Below, piece after piece: positions 1-10,766 of a DNA stretch of 64,000 nt; within the stretch, counting starts at the first letter, position 1, and the number at the start of each line of letters is the position of its first letter. The DNA lies in NCBI GenBank assembly GCA_029204225.1, contig CM055102.1, positions 19,404,688-19,468,687 on the forward strand, read 5' to 3'. Source of the DNA: Diphasiastrum complanatum (Eukaryota; Streptophyta; Lycopodiopsida; Lycopodiales; Lycopodiaceae). Under the pieces are notes generated by a model. That model did no database searches, was not told the DNA's origin, and saw only the letters and a list, made by a program, of their open reading frames with translations. A program made the translations under genes and the position numbers.

Positions 1-602
1 TTAATGGATTGTTGGATGCTCATGCTAGCATTGTTCAAAGTATTGCTATTCAAAATACTTTGCCAAGTTTGATGGATCTTCAAGTATTATCTTTATCTAT
101 GAAGAATATAGGCTTCAAGCAAGAGGTGGATCCACATCAACACTTCAAGAGGAGGCTATGCACAAAGGGAAAATTCAAGGGCAAAACCAAAAGTAAGTGG
201 TCTAAAGGGCAAGATCAAGTGGATGCTTCTTTAAGTGGAAAAAAGAAGGATAGATCAAAGCTCAAGTGCTTCTATTGTGGCATCAAAGGACACTTTGCAA
301 GTGAGTGCTACAAGAAGAGAGATCAAGGAGACAAGCAGGGTAATCTTATTCTGATGAGGATGGTTTGGATATTCAAGATGCAAATGATGATGCTTTTGTG
401 ATGTCTTCATTTATGCTTGCTAATGATGGAGATCTAGATCCTTGGTGGATTGATAGTGGAGCAAGTTCACACATGACTTTTCACAAAGAGTACTTCGCTT
501 TTTTGTTGGCATATCATAGATTTATTACAATTAGCAATAGTGGAGCTAAGATGTATGTAACATTCATTGATGATTTAGTAGATTTTGTTGGATCTATCTA
601 CT
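1..602 (+). pseudogene. Deleted Ty1/copia gag-protease-integrase fragment (family A)
   Basis: This is a remnant of a copia polyprotein closely related to element A (2443 onward). It starts inside gag, since the sequence runs off the window edge, and carries a CX2CX4HX4C zinc knuckle (CFYCGIKGHFASEC, about 267-308) followed after a frame change by the protease active site WWIDSGASSHM, with DSG at 452-460. At about 512 the sequence jumps from the protease straight into the integrase core (ISNSGAKMYVTFIDD), so about 540 bp present in element A is missing. Homology to A stops near 602. The fragment cannot encode a working enzyme, but it preserves the protease DSG that element A has lost, so it shows the ancestral state. 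Confidence 0.85.
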
Positions 603-1096
<494 letters not shown>

Positions 1097-1195
1097 CCGT
1101 TTGAAAGATCTCCCGCTCTAGCTCTCTCTTTGATCGCGTTCGCAAGATCTCTCAATATTGGTCTGATATACCTCTTTCTTGCTGATCGTGCTCAA

Positions 1196-1844
1196 CGTGA
1201 AAGATTCAACTAGTTTCATCACATTTTGCAATATTTCCATATTTGGCATATTGAGGCCAAAACTTGTTTTAGACTTAGAGGTTCACTTTTCAAAGTTCAT
1301 TAGTCTAAAATTCATTTGAATAAACACTTTTTGAAGTGTGGGAAAGATAGAATGCGAGTTTGAGTAGATTCAATTTGAATAAGTTGGGTACATTGAATCT
1401 AGACCCAAAATTGGTAGGGTTAGCATTTTGGTGGGAAAGCCAAGTGGCCAAATAGGGTTTGGACCTGTTATAAAAGGATGTAACTCGTGGAGAGAGTCAT
1501 CTTCTCTCTTCTCTATCTCATTTCATTCTTATGCATGGTTCTCTTGGGTTCTACTATCCATTGGTGCACTATCTTGGTGATTGCTTGCAATTCTATGTGT
1601 AGAATGATCTATATTTGTTATTTTTGGATCCACACGTGTGAAATATAGTAGCTTGCTGGTTTTGTACGTACAACAATAGTACATAATCATTTCATTCAAG
1701 TTTGATCAATTTCTATTAGTGTTTGCATCTCAAATTGTGTGTAGATGCTGATTTTTCTACATTGGTGAAATTGGTAGTGTATTTCTCTTTCTAACCAAAG
1801 ATCATTCAAGTAGATTGGATCTTAAGGATCTGAAATCTTTCACA
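1196..1844 (+). repeat. 5' LTR of copia element A
   Basis: 649 bp, nearly identical to 6152-6781. A TATA box (TTATAAAAGG, 1468-1477) sits before a CT-rich stretch, and a CACACGTGTG palindrome lies at 1631-1640. The LTR ends in AATCTTTCACA and abuts the primer-binding site. Confidence 0.95.
1468..1477 (+). promoter_or_regulatory. TATA box of element A 5' LTR
   Basis: TTATAAAAGG, matched in the 3' LTR by CTATAAAAGG at 6425-6434. It is the likely U3 core promoter, with transcription expected to start about 30 bp downstream, near the CATCTTCTCTC stretch. Confidence 0.75.
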
Positions 1845-1856
1845 TGGTATCAGAGC
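1845..1856 (+). promoter_or_regulatory. Primer-binding site (initiator tRNA-Met), element A
   Basis: TGGTATCAGAGC follows the LTR with no spacer. It is the standard plant copia site complementary to the 3' end of initiator tRNA-Met. Confidence 0.95.
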
Positions 1857-2442
1857 TTGTTTTTCAGGTTATGAAGGAGGAAATCAGATCTATCAATGAT
1901 TTGGTGAAGATATCAAGTCTAGAGCATGCTCGAGAGGATTCTACACCAAAATCGGATTTTTTGCTTTTGTAGATTGGATCTTTTGTAGATCAAAACACTA
2001 AATAGGTCAATATACTTGTTCAATTCCATTTTTTGAATTCACATGCTGGATTTGGCCGATTTTTGGATCATTGGTTCAGCCTAAGTGATGGCTTATAGAT
2101 TGCATATCAAATTTTCAGCATTTGCATGTAGATTTGGAATAGTCAATTTTTTGTGATTTTGTCAAAACCCTAATTTTAATTGGATCTCTAGATAGTGAGG
2201 TTGCTGGACTTCATTTGAGTGTGTTTCAATCTTATGAAGTGGCAAAAGTCATTAGATTGAAGATAGATCATAGGTTGATCAAGATTCCATGATTCTATGT
2301 GTTGATTTGCTTGGATAAGTGCTAGAAGAATTTGTGAGATAGTTTCAAATCTTGGTGATTTCTTTTGAAAGCATTTGTTGTTGTTCAAAGGAGTGCTTTG
2401 TGCATTGAAGCAGGTTGAAAGAGAAGATCAGGTCATTGCTAC
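1857..2442 (+). other. Untranslated leader of element A
   Basis: Noncoding stretch between primer site and gag start. I see no long frame. It would hold the packaging signal, but none can be identified by eye. Confidence 0.7.
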
Positions 2443-4971
2443 ATGGCAACCTCAATTGGAGTCATGTTGGAAGCCAATGATAGGCTTACCTCAAGTAACT
2501 ATTCATTATGGAAAGTGAGGATGGAGTCACTTCTTGAGATGAATATTGTTGTAGGTTTGGAGGAGAGACCAGCAACACAACAAGATCAATTGAGGTATGA
2601 CAAGAGGGCCAAGAAGGCTCTACACATGATAAAGATGAATGTTACAAATGAACTTCTCAAGGAAGTTGGTAAGTGCACATCATCTTTGGAAGCTTGGAAT
2701 TCATTGAAGAAGCTTTATGAATCCAAGTATACTTCTAGAGTGTTGAATCTAAGAAGGCAAATCTTTTCTTGTTTGCAAAAGAATGAAGAAAGTCTAAGTA
2801 CTTTTGTTTTGAGAATGAAAGCATTGAATGATGAGTTAGCTTGCATAGATGAAAGCATTAAGGAAGGAGGGCTTATTCAAGTGATTCTTAATGGCTTGTT
2901 GGATGCTCATGCTAACATTGTTCAAAGTATTGCTATTCAAAAGACTTTGCCAAGTTTGATGGATCTTCAAGAGATCTTGATCAATGAGGAATATAGGCTT
3001 CAAGAAAGAGGTGGATCTACATCGACACTTCAAGAGGATGCTATGTTCACAAAGGGCAAATTCAAGGGCAAAACCAAAAGCAAGTGGTCTAAAGGGCAAG
3101 ATCAAGTGGATGCTTCTTCAAGTGGCAAAAAGAAGGATAGATCAAAGCTCAAGTGCTTCTATTGTGGCATCAAAGGACACTTTGCAAGTGGGTGCTACAA
3201 GAAGAAGAGAGATCAAGGAGACAAGCAAGGTAATCTTACTCTTGATGAGGATGGTTTGGATGTGCAAGATGCAAATGATGATGCTTTTGTGATGTTTTCA
3301 TGTATGCTTGCTAATGATGGAGATCTAGATCCACACATGACCTTTCACAAAGAGTACTTCACTTCTTTGTTGGCATATGGAGATGACAAGAGGGTGATCT
3401 ACACGACCAATGATGGTGAGTGTGCAATCAAAGGGATTGGCACAATTCCTATTTCTCTCTCTACAAATAGGAATGTTCATTTGGAGGATGTCTTGTTTAT
3501 TCCATCTATTACCAAGAATTTGCTTAGTGTGAGTCAAATGCTAAGTAAGGGCCTCAGGGTGGAGTTTGATGGAGATGCTTGTTTGATCAAAAGGAAGGAT
3601 GTCTTGATTGGAAAAGGTAAAAGGCAAGGGAAGTTGTTCAAACTTGATGCTTGTGTTATTGCTAACCAAGCTGGATGTGTTGCAAGGGAGCAAATTTCTA
3701 TTCAAGAGGTTTGGCACAAAAGGATGGGACACCTCAACTTCAAGTCATTGGAGGTAATGGCAAGGAAGAAGGTTGTGATTGGTCTTCCAAGTTCCTTAAG
3801 TAATGACAAGCATGTTTGTGAGTCTTGTGCTTTGTCTAAGTCACATAGACTACCTTATACTAGATCTATTTCTAGATCTACAAAGCCTTTTCAACTTGTA
3901 CATTCGGATATTCATGGATTTACTACAATTAGCAATAGTGGAGCTAAGATATATGTAACATTCATTGATGATTTTAGTAGATTTTGTTGGATCTATCTAC
4001 TAAAGAGCAAGGATGAAGTGTATGATGTATTTGTCAAGTTCAAGAATGCAAGGGAGAACCAATTCTCCACAAAGATCAAGTGCTTGAGAGGTGACAATGG
4101 TGGTGAGTACATATTTAACAAGTTCAAGGCCTTTTGTGATGAGCATGGGATCAAGAGGGAGTATACAACATCAAGGACCCCACAACAAAATGGAGTGGCT
4201 GAAAGGAAGAATAGAACTTTATGTGAAAGTATTAAAGCTATGAGGTTAAGTGCTGATCTTGACAAACCATTTTGGGATCAAGCTTTGTTGTGTGCCAATT
4301 TCTTGTGCAATAGGTGGCCGAGTGCTATTTTGGATGGAAGGACACCTTTTGAGATGCTATTCAAGAGGAGGCCGAGTGTCAACTTTCTAAGAACCTTTGG
4401 ATGCACATGCTATGTCAACATTACTCTTGATGATAGGACCAAGGAGGATCCATCTTCAAAAAGAGGTATTTTTTTTGGATATAGTGAGGTGAGTAAAGCC
4501 TACAAGGTTTACATTCCTTCTACTAACAAAGTGATTGTTGGTAGAGAGGTCATTTTTGATGAGGGAAACATTCCAAAGGTGTCTTCAAGCATGATTGATG
4601 GTAAAGTAGATGGTTCTAACATTCTTGATGTTGATGAGAAGGATCCTACTTTGGATGGTGGTGATGATGGACCTTCATCAAGTCAAAAGCCAAGGAGAAC
4701 ATCAAGAGAAAGACAAGTACCTTCAAGGCTCACATATGATCAAAAGGGTAAGCAAGTAGTTTCTGGGAATTATGTTGCTTTCCTAACCTCTTTGGATGAG
4801 CCTACAAGTGTAGATCAAGCAAGGAATGAAGAGGAGTGGATCCAACCAATGGATCTTGAGTATCGATCTCTTATGAAGAATAGAACATCTTTTGGAAGAT
4901 CTTCTTGTGTACATGGAGCTATGCAAGTGGATGGATGTTATCTTGATGTAAAGTCAAGTAATGGATCTTAA
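2443..4971 (+). CDS. Copia gag-protease-integrase polyprotein, protease active site deleted
   Basis: The ATG at 2443 opens 842 codons. Residues 1-200 are copia gag (NYSLWKVRMESLLE near the start). The zinc knuckle is CFYCGIKGHFASGC with Cys238, Cys241, His246 and Cys251. The retropepsin region follows but lacks 27 bp: the text reads GDLDP-HMTFHKEY where the relative at 441-467 has WWIDSGASS, so the catalytic Asp-Ser-Gly is gone in frame. Integrase has its HHCC zinc region (VWHKRMGHLN ... CESCALSK) and a full catalytic triad, Asp489, Asp551 and Glu587 (D-X35-E). The frame runs into the first RT residues (EEEWIQPMDLEYRSLMKN) near 4881, then loses copia similarity and stops at TAA 4969. Gag and integrase could still be made as a fused protein that cannot self-cleave. 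Confidence 0.9.
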   Translation: MATSIGVMLEANDRLTSSNYSLWKVRMESLLEMNIVVGLEERPATQQDQLRYDKRAKKALHMIKMNVTNELLKEVGKCTSSLEAWNSLKKLYESKYTSRVLNLRRQIFSCLQKNEESLSTFVLRMKALNDELACIDESIKEGGLIQVILNGLLDAHANIVQSIAIQKTLPSLMDLQEILINEEYRLQERGGSTSTLQEDAMFTKGKFKGKTKSKWSKGQDQVDASSSGKKKDRSKLKCFYCGIKGHFASGCYKKKRDQGDKQGNLTLDEDGLDVQDANDDAFVMFSCMLANDGDLDPHMTFHKEYFTSLLAYGDDKRVIYTTNDGECAIKGIGTIPISLSTNRNVHLEDVLFIPSITKNLLSVSQMLSKGLRVEFDGDACLIKRKDVLIGKGKRQGKLFKLDACVIANQAGCVAREQISIQEVWHKRMGHLNFKSLEVMARKKVVIGLPSSLSNDKHVCESCALSKSHRLPYTRSISRSTKPFQLVHSDIHGFTTISNSGAKIYVTFIDDFSRFCWIYLLKSKDEVYDVFVKFKNARENQFSTKIKCLRGDNGGEYIFNKFKAFCDEHGIKREYTTSRTPQQNGVAERKNRTLCESIKAMRLSADLDKPFWDQALLCANFLCNRWPSAILDGRTPFEMLFKRRPSVNFLRTFGCTCYVNITLDDRTKEDPSSKRGIFFGYSEVSKAYKVYIPSTNKVIVGREVIFDEGNIPKVSSSMIDGKVDGSNILDVDEKDPTLDGGDDGPSSSQKPRRTSRERQVPSRLTYDQKGKQVVSGNYVAFLTSLDEPTSVDQARNEEEWIQPMDLEYRSLMKNRTSFGRSSCVHGAMQVDGCYLDVKSSNGS

Positions 4972-6156
4972 AAACAAAGTTTGTTCAATGACTTTGATGG
5001 TCAAGTTGAAGATCAAGAGGTTGATCTCAAAGCGCTTCAACTAGTCAAAAGGGAAGTTGGCAATTTGGAGCTAGTCAAGAGCATCAAAGGAGAGGTAATT
5101 GGCAAAGGTGTTATGGATCTCTTTTTGCAGCATATTGAAGACTCAAGTAAGGTCAAAGGATCAGCAAGGAAGTGTTGTTCAAGTTTACTTTACTTGTTCT
5201 ATCTCATGTTTGAGCAATTTCATGTGGATGTGTGCAAATTGTCAAGATATGGTAAAACTAGCTACATTGATAAGCATTGTTTTGATGTTGGATTTGTACT
5301 AGCATTCTTGGCTGATTTTGCTGATGGAAATGAAGCTATTGGAGGTTCATTATGTCACTCATCCATGGCTAAGTTCTCAAGTGTTGAGCTACTTGGTGCC
5401 AGTACTTGGAGATTGTCAATTTTTGGTGAATTCATGGTCATTTTCTTGTGTCAAGTAGATCTTGAAGATAGACTAGTGCAAACTACTTGGTTTATGGAAT
5501 CATGTGGTGCTGGGTTTGCATCATTAATGTACTCACCTACTCATGGATTTCCAAGGTTTGATGGTTTCTTGTGGCAAGATGAAGATGAAGGCTCATTCAT
5601 GGAGTATCATGGTGGATACAAGGCAACAAAGGACAAAGGAGGAGGAGACATGCAAGCAAAAGTTGATCACTCACATTTATTGTTTGTTTGCTGTATTTTC
5701 CCAAAGAGTTCAGAGTTGGAAGCATGGTGGAATCATCTCACTTACATTCTATTTGATTCTTCATGTTCTAGTCACATTTTTACATGTAAAATTGATGTAA
5801 GAAATAGTGAAGCATCCCAAGTGGACACTATTCTCTATATCAATTATGGTTGTTTCTATTTTGAGCATTACATGATCATTGAAAGAAGGTCTATTCTTAG
5901 GAAGAAGATCATTCCTATGATGGATCAAAGTTCTATTGTCAAAAACTATGCTAGGAGCAAGCATATTGAGATACAACATCATTTTGTGAGGGAGCGAGTC
6001 ATTGCAAAGGAGGTGGAGCTTCAACATGTGTCTTCAAGGGAATGTGTAGCTGATATCTTCACCAAAGCATTGGGAAAAGACTTGTTCATGAAGCATAGGA
6101 CTTCACTTGGAGTATTATCAAAGTCTATGTCAAAACTAGTTGAAGAGGGAGTGTGA
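4972..6156 (+). CDS. Unrelated open segment fused to copia RNase H tail
   Basis: This frame continues gag-pol after the single TAA at 4969-4971 and stays open to the TGA at 6154, inside the LTR. It has no ATG at its start, so it would be reached only by stop read-through. From about 4885 to 5945 there is no RT signature (no CKWVFK, no YVDD) and no domain I recognise; the composition is rich in Phe, Leu, Cys and Asp. From about 5948 copia homology returns with ARSKHIEIQHHFVRERV and ECVADIFTKAL, the end of RNase H, and the same LVEEGV terminus as element 2. The missing RT/RNase H stretch in element 2 is about 1.2 kb, so this looks like replacement rather than simple deletion. The origin of the segment is unknown. 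Confidence 0.6.
   Translation, partial: KQSLFNDFDGQVEDQEVDLKALQLVKREVGNLELVKSIKGEVIGKGVMDLFLQHIEDSSKVKGSARKCCSSLLYLFYLMFEQFHVDVCKLSRYGKTSYIDKHCFDVGFVLAFLADFADGNEAIGGSLCHSSMAKFSSVELLGASTWRLSIFGEFMVIFLCQVDLEDRLVQTTWFMESCGAGFASLMYSPTHGFPRFDGFLWQDEDEGSFMEYHGGYKATKDKGGGDMQAKVDHSHLLFVCCIFPKSSELEAWWNHLTYILFDSSCSSHIFTCKIDVRNSEASQVDTILYINYGCFYFEHYMIIERRSILRKKIIPMMDQSSIVKNYARSKHIEIQHHFVRERVIAKEVELQHVSSRECVADIFTKALGKDLFMKHRTSLGVLSKSMSKLVEEGV
6142..6151 (+). promoter_or_regulatory. Polypurine tract of element A
   Basis: GAAGAGGGAG immediately before the 3' LTR. It is the plus-strand priming site, and the same tract precedes the LTR of element 2. Confidence 0.85.
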
Positions 6157-6781
6157 AAGATTCAACTAGTTTCATCACATTTTGCAATATTTCCATATTT
6201 GGCATATTGAGGTCAAAACTTGTTTTAGACTTAGAGGTTCACTTTTCAAAGTTCATTAGTCTAAAATTCATTTGAATAAACACTTTTTGAAAGTGTGGGA
6301 AAGACAGAATGCGAGTTTGAGTAAATTCAATTTGAATAAGTTGGGTACATTGAATCTAGACCCAAAATTGGTAGGGTTAGCATTTTGGTGGGAAAGCCAA
6401 GTGGCCAAATAGGGTTTGGACCTGCTATAAAAGGATGTAACTCATGGAGAGAGTCATCTTCTCTCTTCTCTATCTCATTTCATGCTTATACATGGTTCTC
6501 TTGGGTTCTACTATCCATTGGTGCACTATCTTGGTGATTGCTTGCAATTCTATGTGTAGAATGATCTATATTTGCTATTTTTGGATCCACACGTGTGAAA
6601 TACAGTAGCTTGCTGGTTTTGTATGGACAGCAACAGTACATAATAATTTCATTTAGTGTTTGCATCTCAAATTGTGTGTAGATGCTGATTTTTCTACATT
6701 GGTGAAATTGGTAGTGTATTTCTCTTTCTAACCAAAGATCATTCAAGTAGATTGGATCTTAAGGATCTGAAATCTTTCACA
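6152..6781 (+). repeat. 3' LTR of copia element A
   Basis: 630 bp, starting TGTGAAAGATT and ending AATCTTTCACA. TATA box at 6425-6434 and CACACGTGTG palindrome at 6588-6597. It lacks about 19 bp present in the 5' LTR near 1700. CTCAA follows at 6782-6786. Confidence 0.95.
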
Positions 6782-6786
6782 CTCAA

Positions 6787-7217
6787 TCTGATTGCGATGT
6801 GGTTGATCTAGGTCTTTCTTGTTAATCATGATATGTTTGATTGAGCTCTTTGTTTGATCGATTAATCTGTGCGTAGAATAACAAACGATTCCAGCATGGA
6901 TAGTTTTCAGGCCAATAATATATATTTCACAGATTGGAAATTCCAACAGTTTTTCCTACAATGCATGAGACGTACGCAAGTGATCCCAGCATGGAACCTC
7001 AGCACTGTGCTGACAAAGCTGCAATGAGGGACTATTGGGCTGGTAAGAAACAGGAACATAGAATGAAAGAATTTTTTTTTAGGAGGCTTGGAGATCAATC
7101 TCAGTAGATGATGTCAAAACAAGAAAACGAATCTGTTTAGCTACAACAAAATATTGGCGAAGTACTGTTGAAAGCAATTTTGTTTCTAACATTTGTAATA
7201 CCCTCAGTCAAATTAAG
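6787..7217. other. No gene seen 3' of element A
   Basis: AT-rich sequence with short random frames only. It is the host side of the element A insertion and leads into the coding relic at 7218. Confidence 0.5.
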
Positions 7218-7583
7218 GTGCCCCACTCAGCGAATGAACTCTTCGCGAAGAGATCTTCGCTTGTGATGGTACTAAATAAAGCTGATGGCACAACGAATCT
7301 CCCTCATTCGAGAATTGCAGGTGCTTTGGGTGTTCATCGCAAAAATATTGTTGCAGCCAGTTCTCACCTTAACATTAAGGACGACAAGGAGTTTTTCCCT
7401 TGAGTGCCTGTCAGAGACAATGGCCTAGAGGTAGCATAATCACGGCTCAGGTCAAAGAACTGGTGTATGCCTTTTGGAACTCAGAAACTCGAGTGTCCCC
7501 TAACAAAAAAGACATATGCCGACAGAGGATTGGAAGAAAGAGTGTTGTTAGGCATCCAGTACATCTTCTTGGATGACACTTAG
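7218..7583 (+). pseudogene. Frameshifted relic of a transposon-type DNA-binding protein
   Basis: The first frame (7218-7403) contains a helix-turn-helix-like stretch, RIAGALGVHRKNIVAAS. After its stop, a second frame covers 7403-7576 with ITAQVKELVYAFWNSETR, VSPNKKDICRQRIGRK and HPVHLL. One more base shift gives DDT, then TAG followed by GT at 7584; an ancestral CAG|GT splice donor would fit. The pattern Trp...SETRxSPNxKD...HPxHxL resembles hypothetical proteins I associate with mobile elements in seed-free plants and other eukaryotes, but I cannot name the family. The window's other piece of what may be the same protein lies at 27027-27970. Two frame breaks make this copy dead. Confidence 0.45.
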
Positions 7584-9014
7584 GTCCTTATTTTTTGGAT
7601 TTTTGTTTTTTTGGTACTGCTATTCTTTTTCACTGCTGAAACTGATCTTTGATACTCATGTTCTTTGGTTCTGCAGATACACACTCCACCTCTTGCTATT
7701 TGGAACTGTTTTGTAGTTTTTACTCAACTAATGTTTTGCTCTTTTGGACTTTTGGGACTATTGGTACTTGTAAAAGCTTATAAACAACTATTTATTTTCT
7801 TATGAAAACTTGTGTAAGATATATTTTTGGTACTCTATATTCATTTCAAATAACTTTTTTTTTTGCTGTTTGGAACTCATGGAACATTTTGGACTTTTCG
7901 TGTGCAGAAAGTACTGTTGTTTGTTGCTCTTTGGTGTTTTTGATAGTTTTGGTAGTTTTTAAATGTTTTTTCAATTTGTTGTTTGCAACATTTTGGTACT
8001 TTTCGATCTACTAGCATTTAGCTATTTGGTGCTTTTTAATAACTTTTGGGTATTGAATGTTTGTGTTGGTACTACTGGAAGTTATCGTGTAACAATTTTG
8101 ATACACCAAATTAACAAAATAGGTTCTTTAATACCTCGTGTCTCATTTTCATTTTAAAGTCCGAATTGGTCTATTGAGATTTTTATAGTGTACCATTTTT
8201 ATTTTAGAATCTATAGCATTTGGTCCTATTTTTTTTAAATTTCATCGTATTTGCAGATTGCACATGACCTGATTCGGTCGTTTTGGTACTGCTTTAGTGT
8301 TGTTACACCAATTGGTAGTATTACTCCAGTAGTCGGGTACTAATTTTACAAATTTTGTACTATTTTGGTACTATTTTTGTGTTGGTAAAACTCTTGAATA
8401 CAAAAGAATGGTACTACATTAACTTATCGTGTACCAATTCAGATCCTCCTGACTACCAAATTAGGTTATTTTATAGTAAGTGTCTCATTTTTATTTTAAG
8501 ATCTACCAAATAGGTATTATTTAGACTTCTCGTGACCATATTTTACGCATAAAACTATAAAATTAGGTACTTTTTTCGTTATATTTATTTGTGTTCGCAG
8601 CGCATAGAATCCTTTGTGGTCTTTTTGGCAGTATTTTAGTGTTGTTTGCCAATTGGTGGAATCTAAGCTTTAGTTACTACCAATTTTACAGGATTTGTAC
8701 TATTTTTGTAATGTTTACATGTCTTGAAACTTTTGAGTACCAAAGATTGGTACTATTTGAACCTATTGTGTAACTAATTTTGATCCTCCAGACTACCAAT
8801 TAAGGTTCTTGTACTTTCTGCATGTTTAGTACTTTGGTACTATAAGATGCTTCGGTACACTACTTGTATATGATGCTTTGGTACTACTTGCAAGTACTTT
8901 CTACCAATCTGGTACTACCTGTGTATGATACTTTGGCACTACCTGTATATGATGCTTTGGTACTACCTGTTGGTACTTTCTACCCTATAACACGATAAGA
9001 GTTCCTGAATATAG

Positions 9015-9131
9015 ATCAGTGGTAACGAGAATGCTTCTCAAGGTCACTTTGAAGATGCTAACAATGACTTTAATGCATAAGGAATCTTTAAGAAGTTTCG
9101 AGTGAACCAACACTGCTTTGAGCTGCACCAG
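9015..9131 (+). other. Exon-like island, copy 1 of 4
   Basis: 117 bp (39 codons) after GAATATAG, an acceptor-like end. One frame reads ISGNENASQGHFEDANNDF, then an in-frame TAA, then GIFKKFRVNQHC. It is far more conserved between units than the T-rich DNA around it. Confidence 0.45.
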
Positions 9132-9812
9132 ACTTATTTTACAAATTTTGTACTGTTATGGTACTATTTTTGTGTTGGTTAAAACTCTTTAATATGAAAG
9201 ATTCGTACTACAAGGTCTTATCGTGAACCAATTCTGATCCTACTAACTACCAAATTAGTTCTTTTATACTAAGTGTCTCATTTTTATTTTAAAATCTAAC
9301 AAATTGATACTATTTAGACTTCTCGTGTCCCTATTTTACCCATAAAACTATCAAGTTTGGTACTTTTTTTATTATATTTTTGTGTGTTCGCAGCTCGCAC
9401 ACAATCCATTGTGGTCTTTTTGGTACTATTTTATTGTTGTTTACCAATTGGTAGAATCTAAGCATTAGTTACTACCAATTTTACAAGATTTGTACTATTT
9501 TTGTAATGTTTATGTGTTCCTGAAACTTTTGAGTACCAAAGATTGGTACTATTTGAACCTATCGTTAACAATTTTGATCCTCTAGACTACCAATTAAGGT
9601 TCTTGTACTTTTTGCATGCTTAGTACTTTGGTACTATAAGATGCTTTGTTACTTTAGTACTACCTGTATATGATGCTTTGCTACTAACTGCAAGTACTTT
9701 CTACCTTCCTGGTACTATTGTGTATGATACTTTGGTACTACCTGTATATGATGCTTTGGTACTACCTGTTGGTACTTTCTACTTGTAACACGATAAGACT
9801 TCTTGCATATAG

Positions 9813-9929
9813 ATCAGTGGTAACGAGAATAGTCCTCAAGTTCACTTTGAAGATGTTAACAATGACTTTAATGTAGAAGGAATTTTTAAGAAGTTTCAAG
9901 TGAACCAACACTGTATTGAGCTGCTCCAG
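9813..9929 (+). other. Exon-like island, copy 2 of 4
   Basis: Same 117-bp length as copy 1. From HFEDVNNDF through VEGIFKKFQVNQHCIEL the frame is open with mostly conservative changes. Upstream the acceptor-like CATATAG is kept. Confidence 0.45.
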
Positions 9930-10649
9930 TGTTGGGTACTAATGTTACAAATTTTGTACTATTTTGGTACTATTTTTGTGTTGGTAAAACTCTTTAATAT
10001 GAAAGATTTGTACTAATAAGAATTTATCGTGAACTAATTCTCATCCTATTGACTACCAAATTAGGTCTTTTATACTAAGTGTCTCATTTTTATTTTAAAA
10101 TCTACCAAATAGGTACTATCTAGACTTACGCATAAAACTACAAAACTTAGGTACTTTTTTCTTTATATTTATTTGTATTCGCAGCTCGCATACAATCCTT
10201 TGTGGTCTTTTTGGTACTATTTTATTGTTGTTTACCAATTGGTGGAATCTAAGCTTTAGTTACTACCAATTTTACAAAATTTGTACTATTTTTGTAATGT
10301 TTATGTGTTCCTGAAATTTTTGAGTACCAAGATTGGTACTATTTGAATCTATCATGTAACAATTTTGATCCTCCAGACTACTTATTAAGGTTCTTGTACT
10401 TTCTACATGTTTAGTACTTTTGTACTATAAGATGCTTTGGTACTACCTGTATATGATGCTTTGGTACTACCTACAGGTACTTTTTACCGTTCTGGTACTA
10501 CATGTGTATGATACTTTGGTACTACATGTATATGATGCTTTGGTACTATGTGATATTGTCGTGGCTAGATCGATAGAATAGTCAATTTTTCCATGCACGA
10601 TGCGCTTTCTACTTTTTACCTGTAACACGATAAGACTTCTTGAATATAG

Positions 10650-10766
10650 ATCAGTGGTAACGAGAATGCTTCTCAAGTTCACTTTGAAGATGCTAACAAT
10701 GACTTTAATGCAGAAGGAATCTTTAAAAAATTTCAAGTGAACCAACACTGTATTGAACTGCACCAG
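10650..10766 (+). other. Exon-like island, copy 3 of 4
   Basis: The cleanest copy: all 39 codons are open, beginning ISGNENASQVHFEDANNDF and ending FQVNQHCIELHQ. It is flanked by GAATATAG on the left and CCAGTG on the right. Confidence 0.5.

Larger units (their letters stand above)
1196..6781 (+). mobile_element. Full-length Ty1/copia retrotransposon A, RT replaced
   Basis: This 5.6-kb LTR retrotransposon has both ends intact. The 11-bp inverted termini are TGTGAAAGATT and AATCTTTCACA (the first base of the 5' LTR is C instead of T), and 5-bp target duplications CTCAA lie at 1191-1195 and 6782-6786. It has a tRNA-Met primer site, a 0.6-kb leader, a gag-protease-integrase frame, about 1 kb of unrelated sequence where reverse transcriptase should be, the tail of RNase H and a polypurine tract. 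The whole coding part is one frame from 2443 to 6156 with a single TAA at 4969. The two LTRs differ by a scatter of substitutions and a deletion of about 19 bp in the 3' copy. It inserted beside a fragment of its own family in the same orientation. It cannot be autonomous. Confidence 0.95.

Noticed and set aside
1845-1860. tRNA-Met gene at the TGGTATCAGAGC sites
   Set aside because: Only the complement of the tRNA 3' end is present next to LTRs; these are primer-binding sites.
5761-6027. Minus-strand ORF opposite the end of element A
   Set aside because: It is a shadow of the RNase H tail and of the replaced segment read on the other strand.
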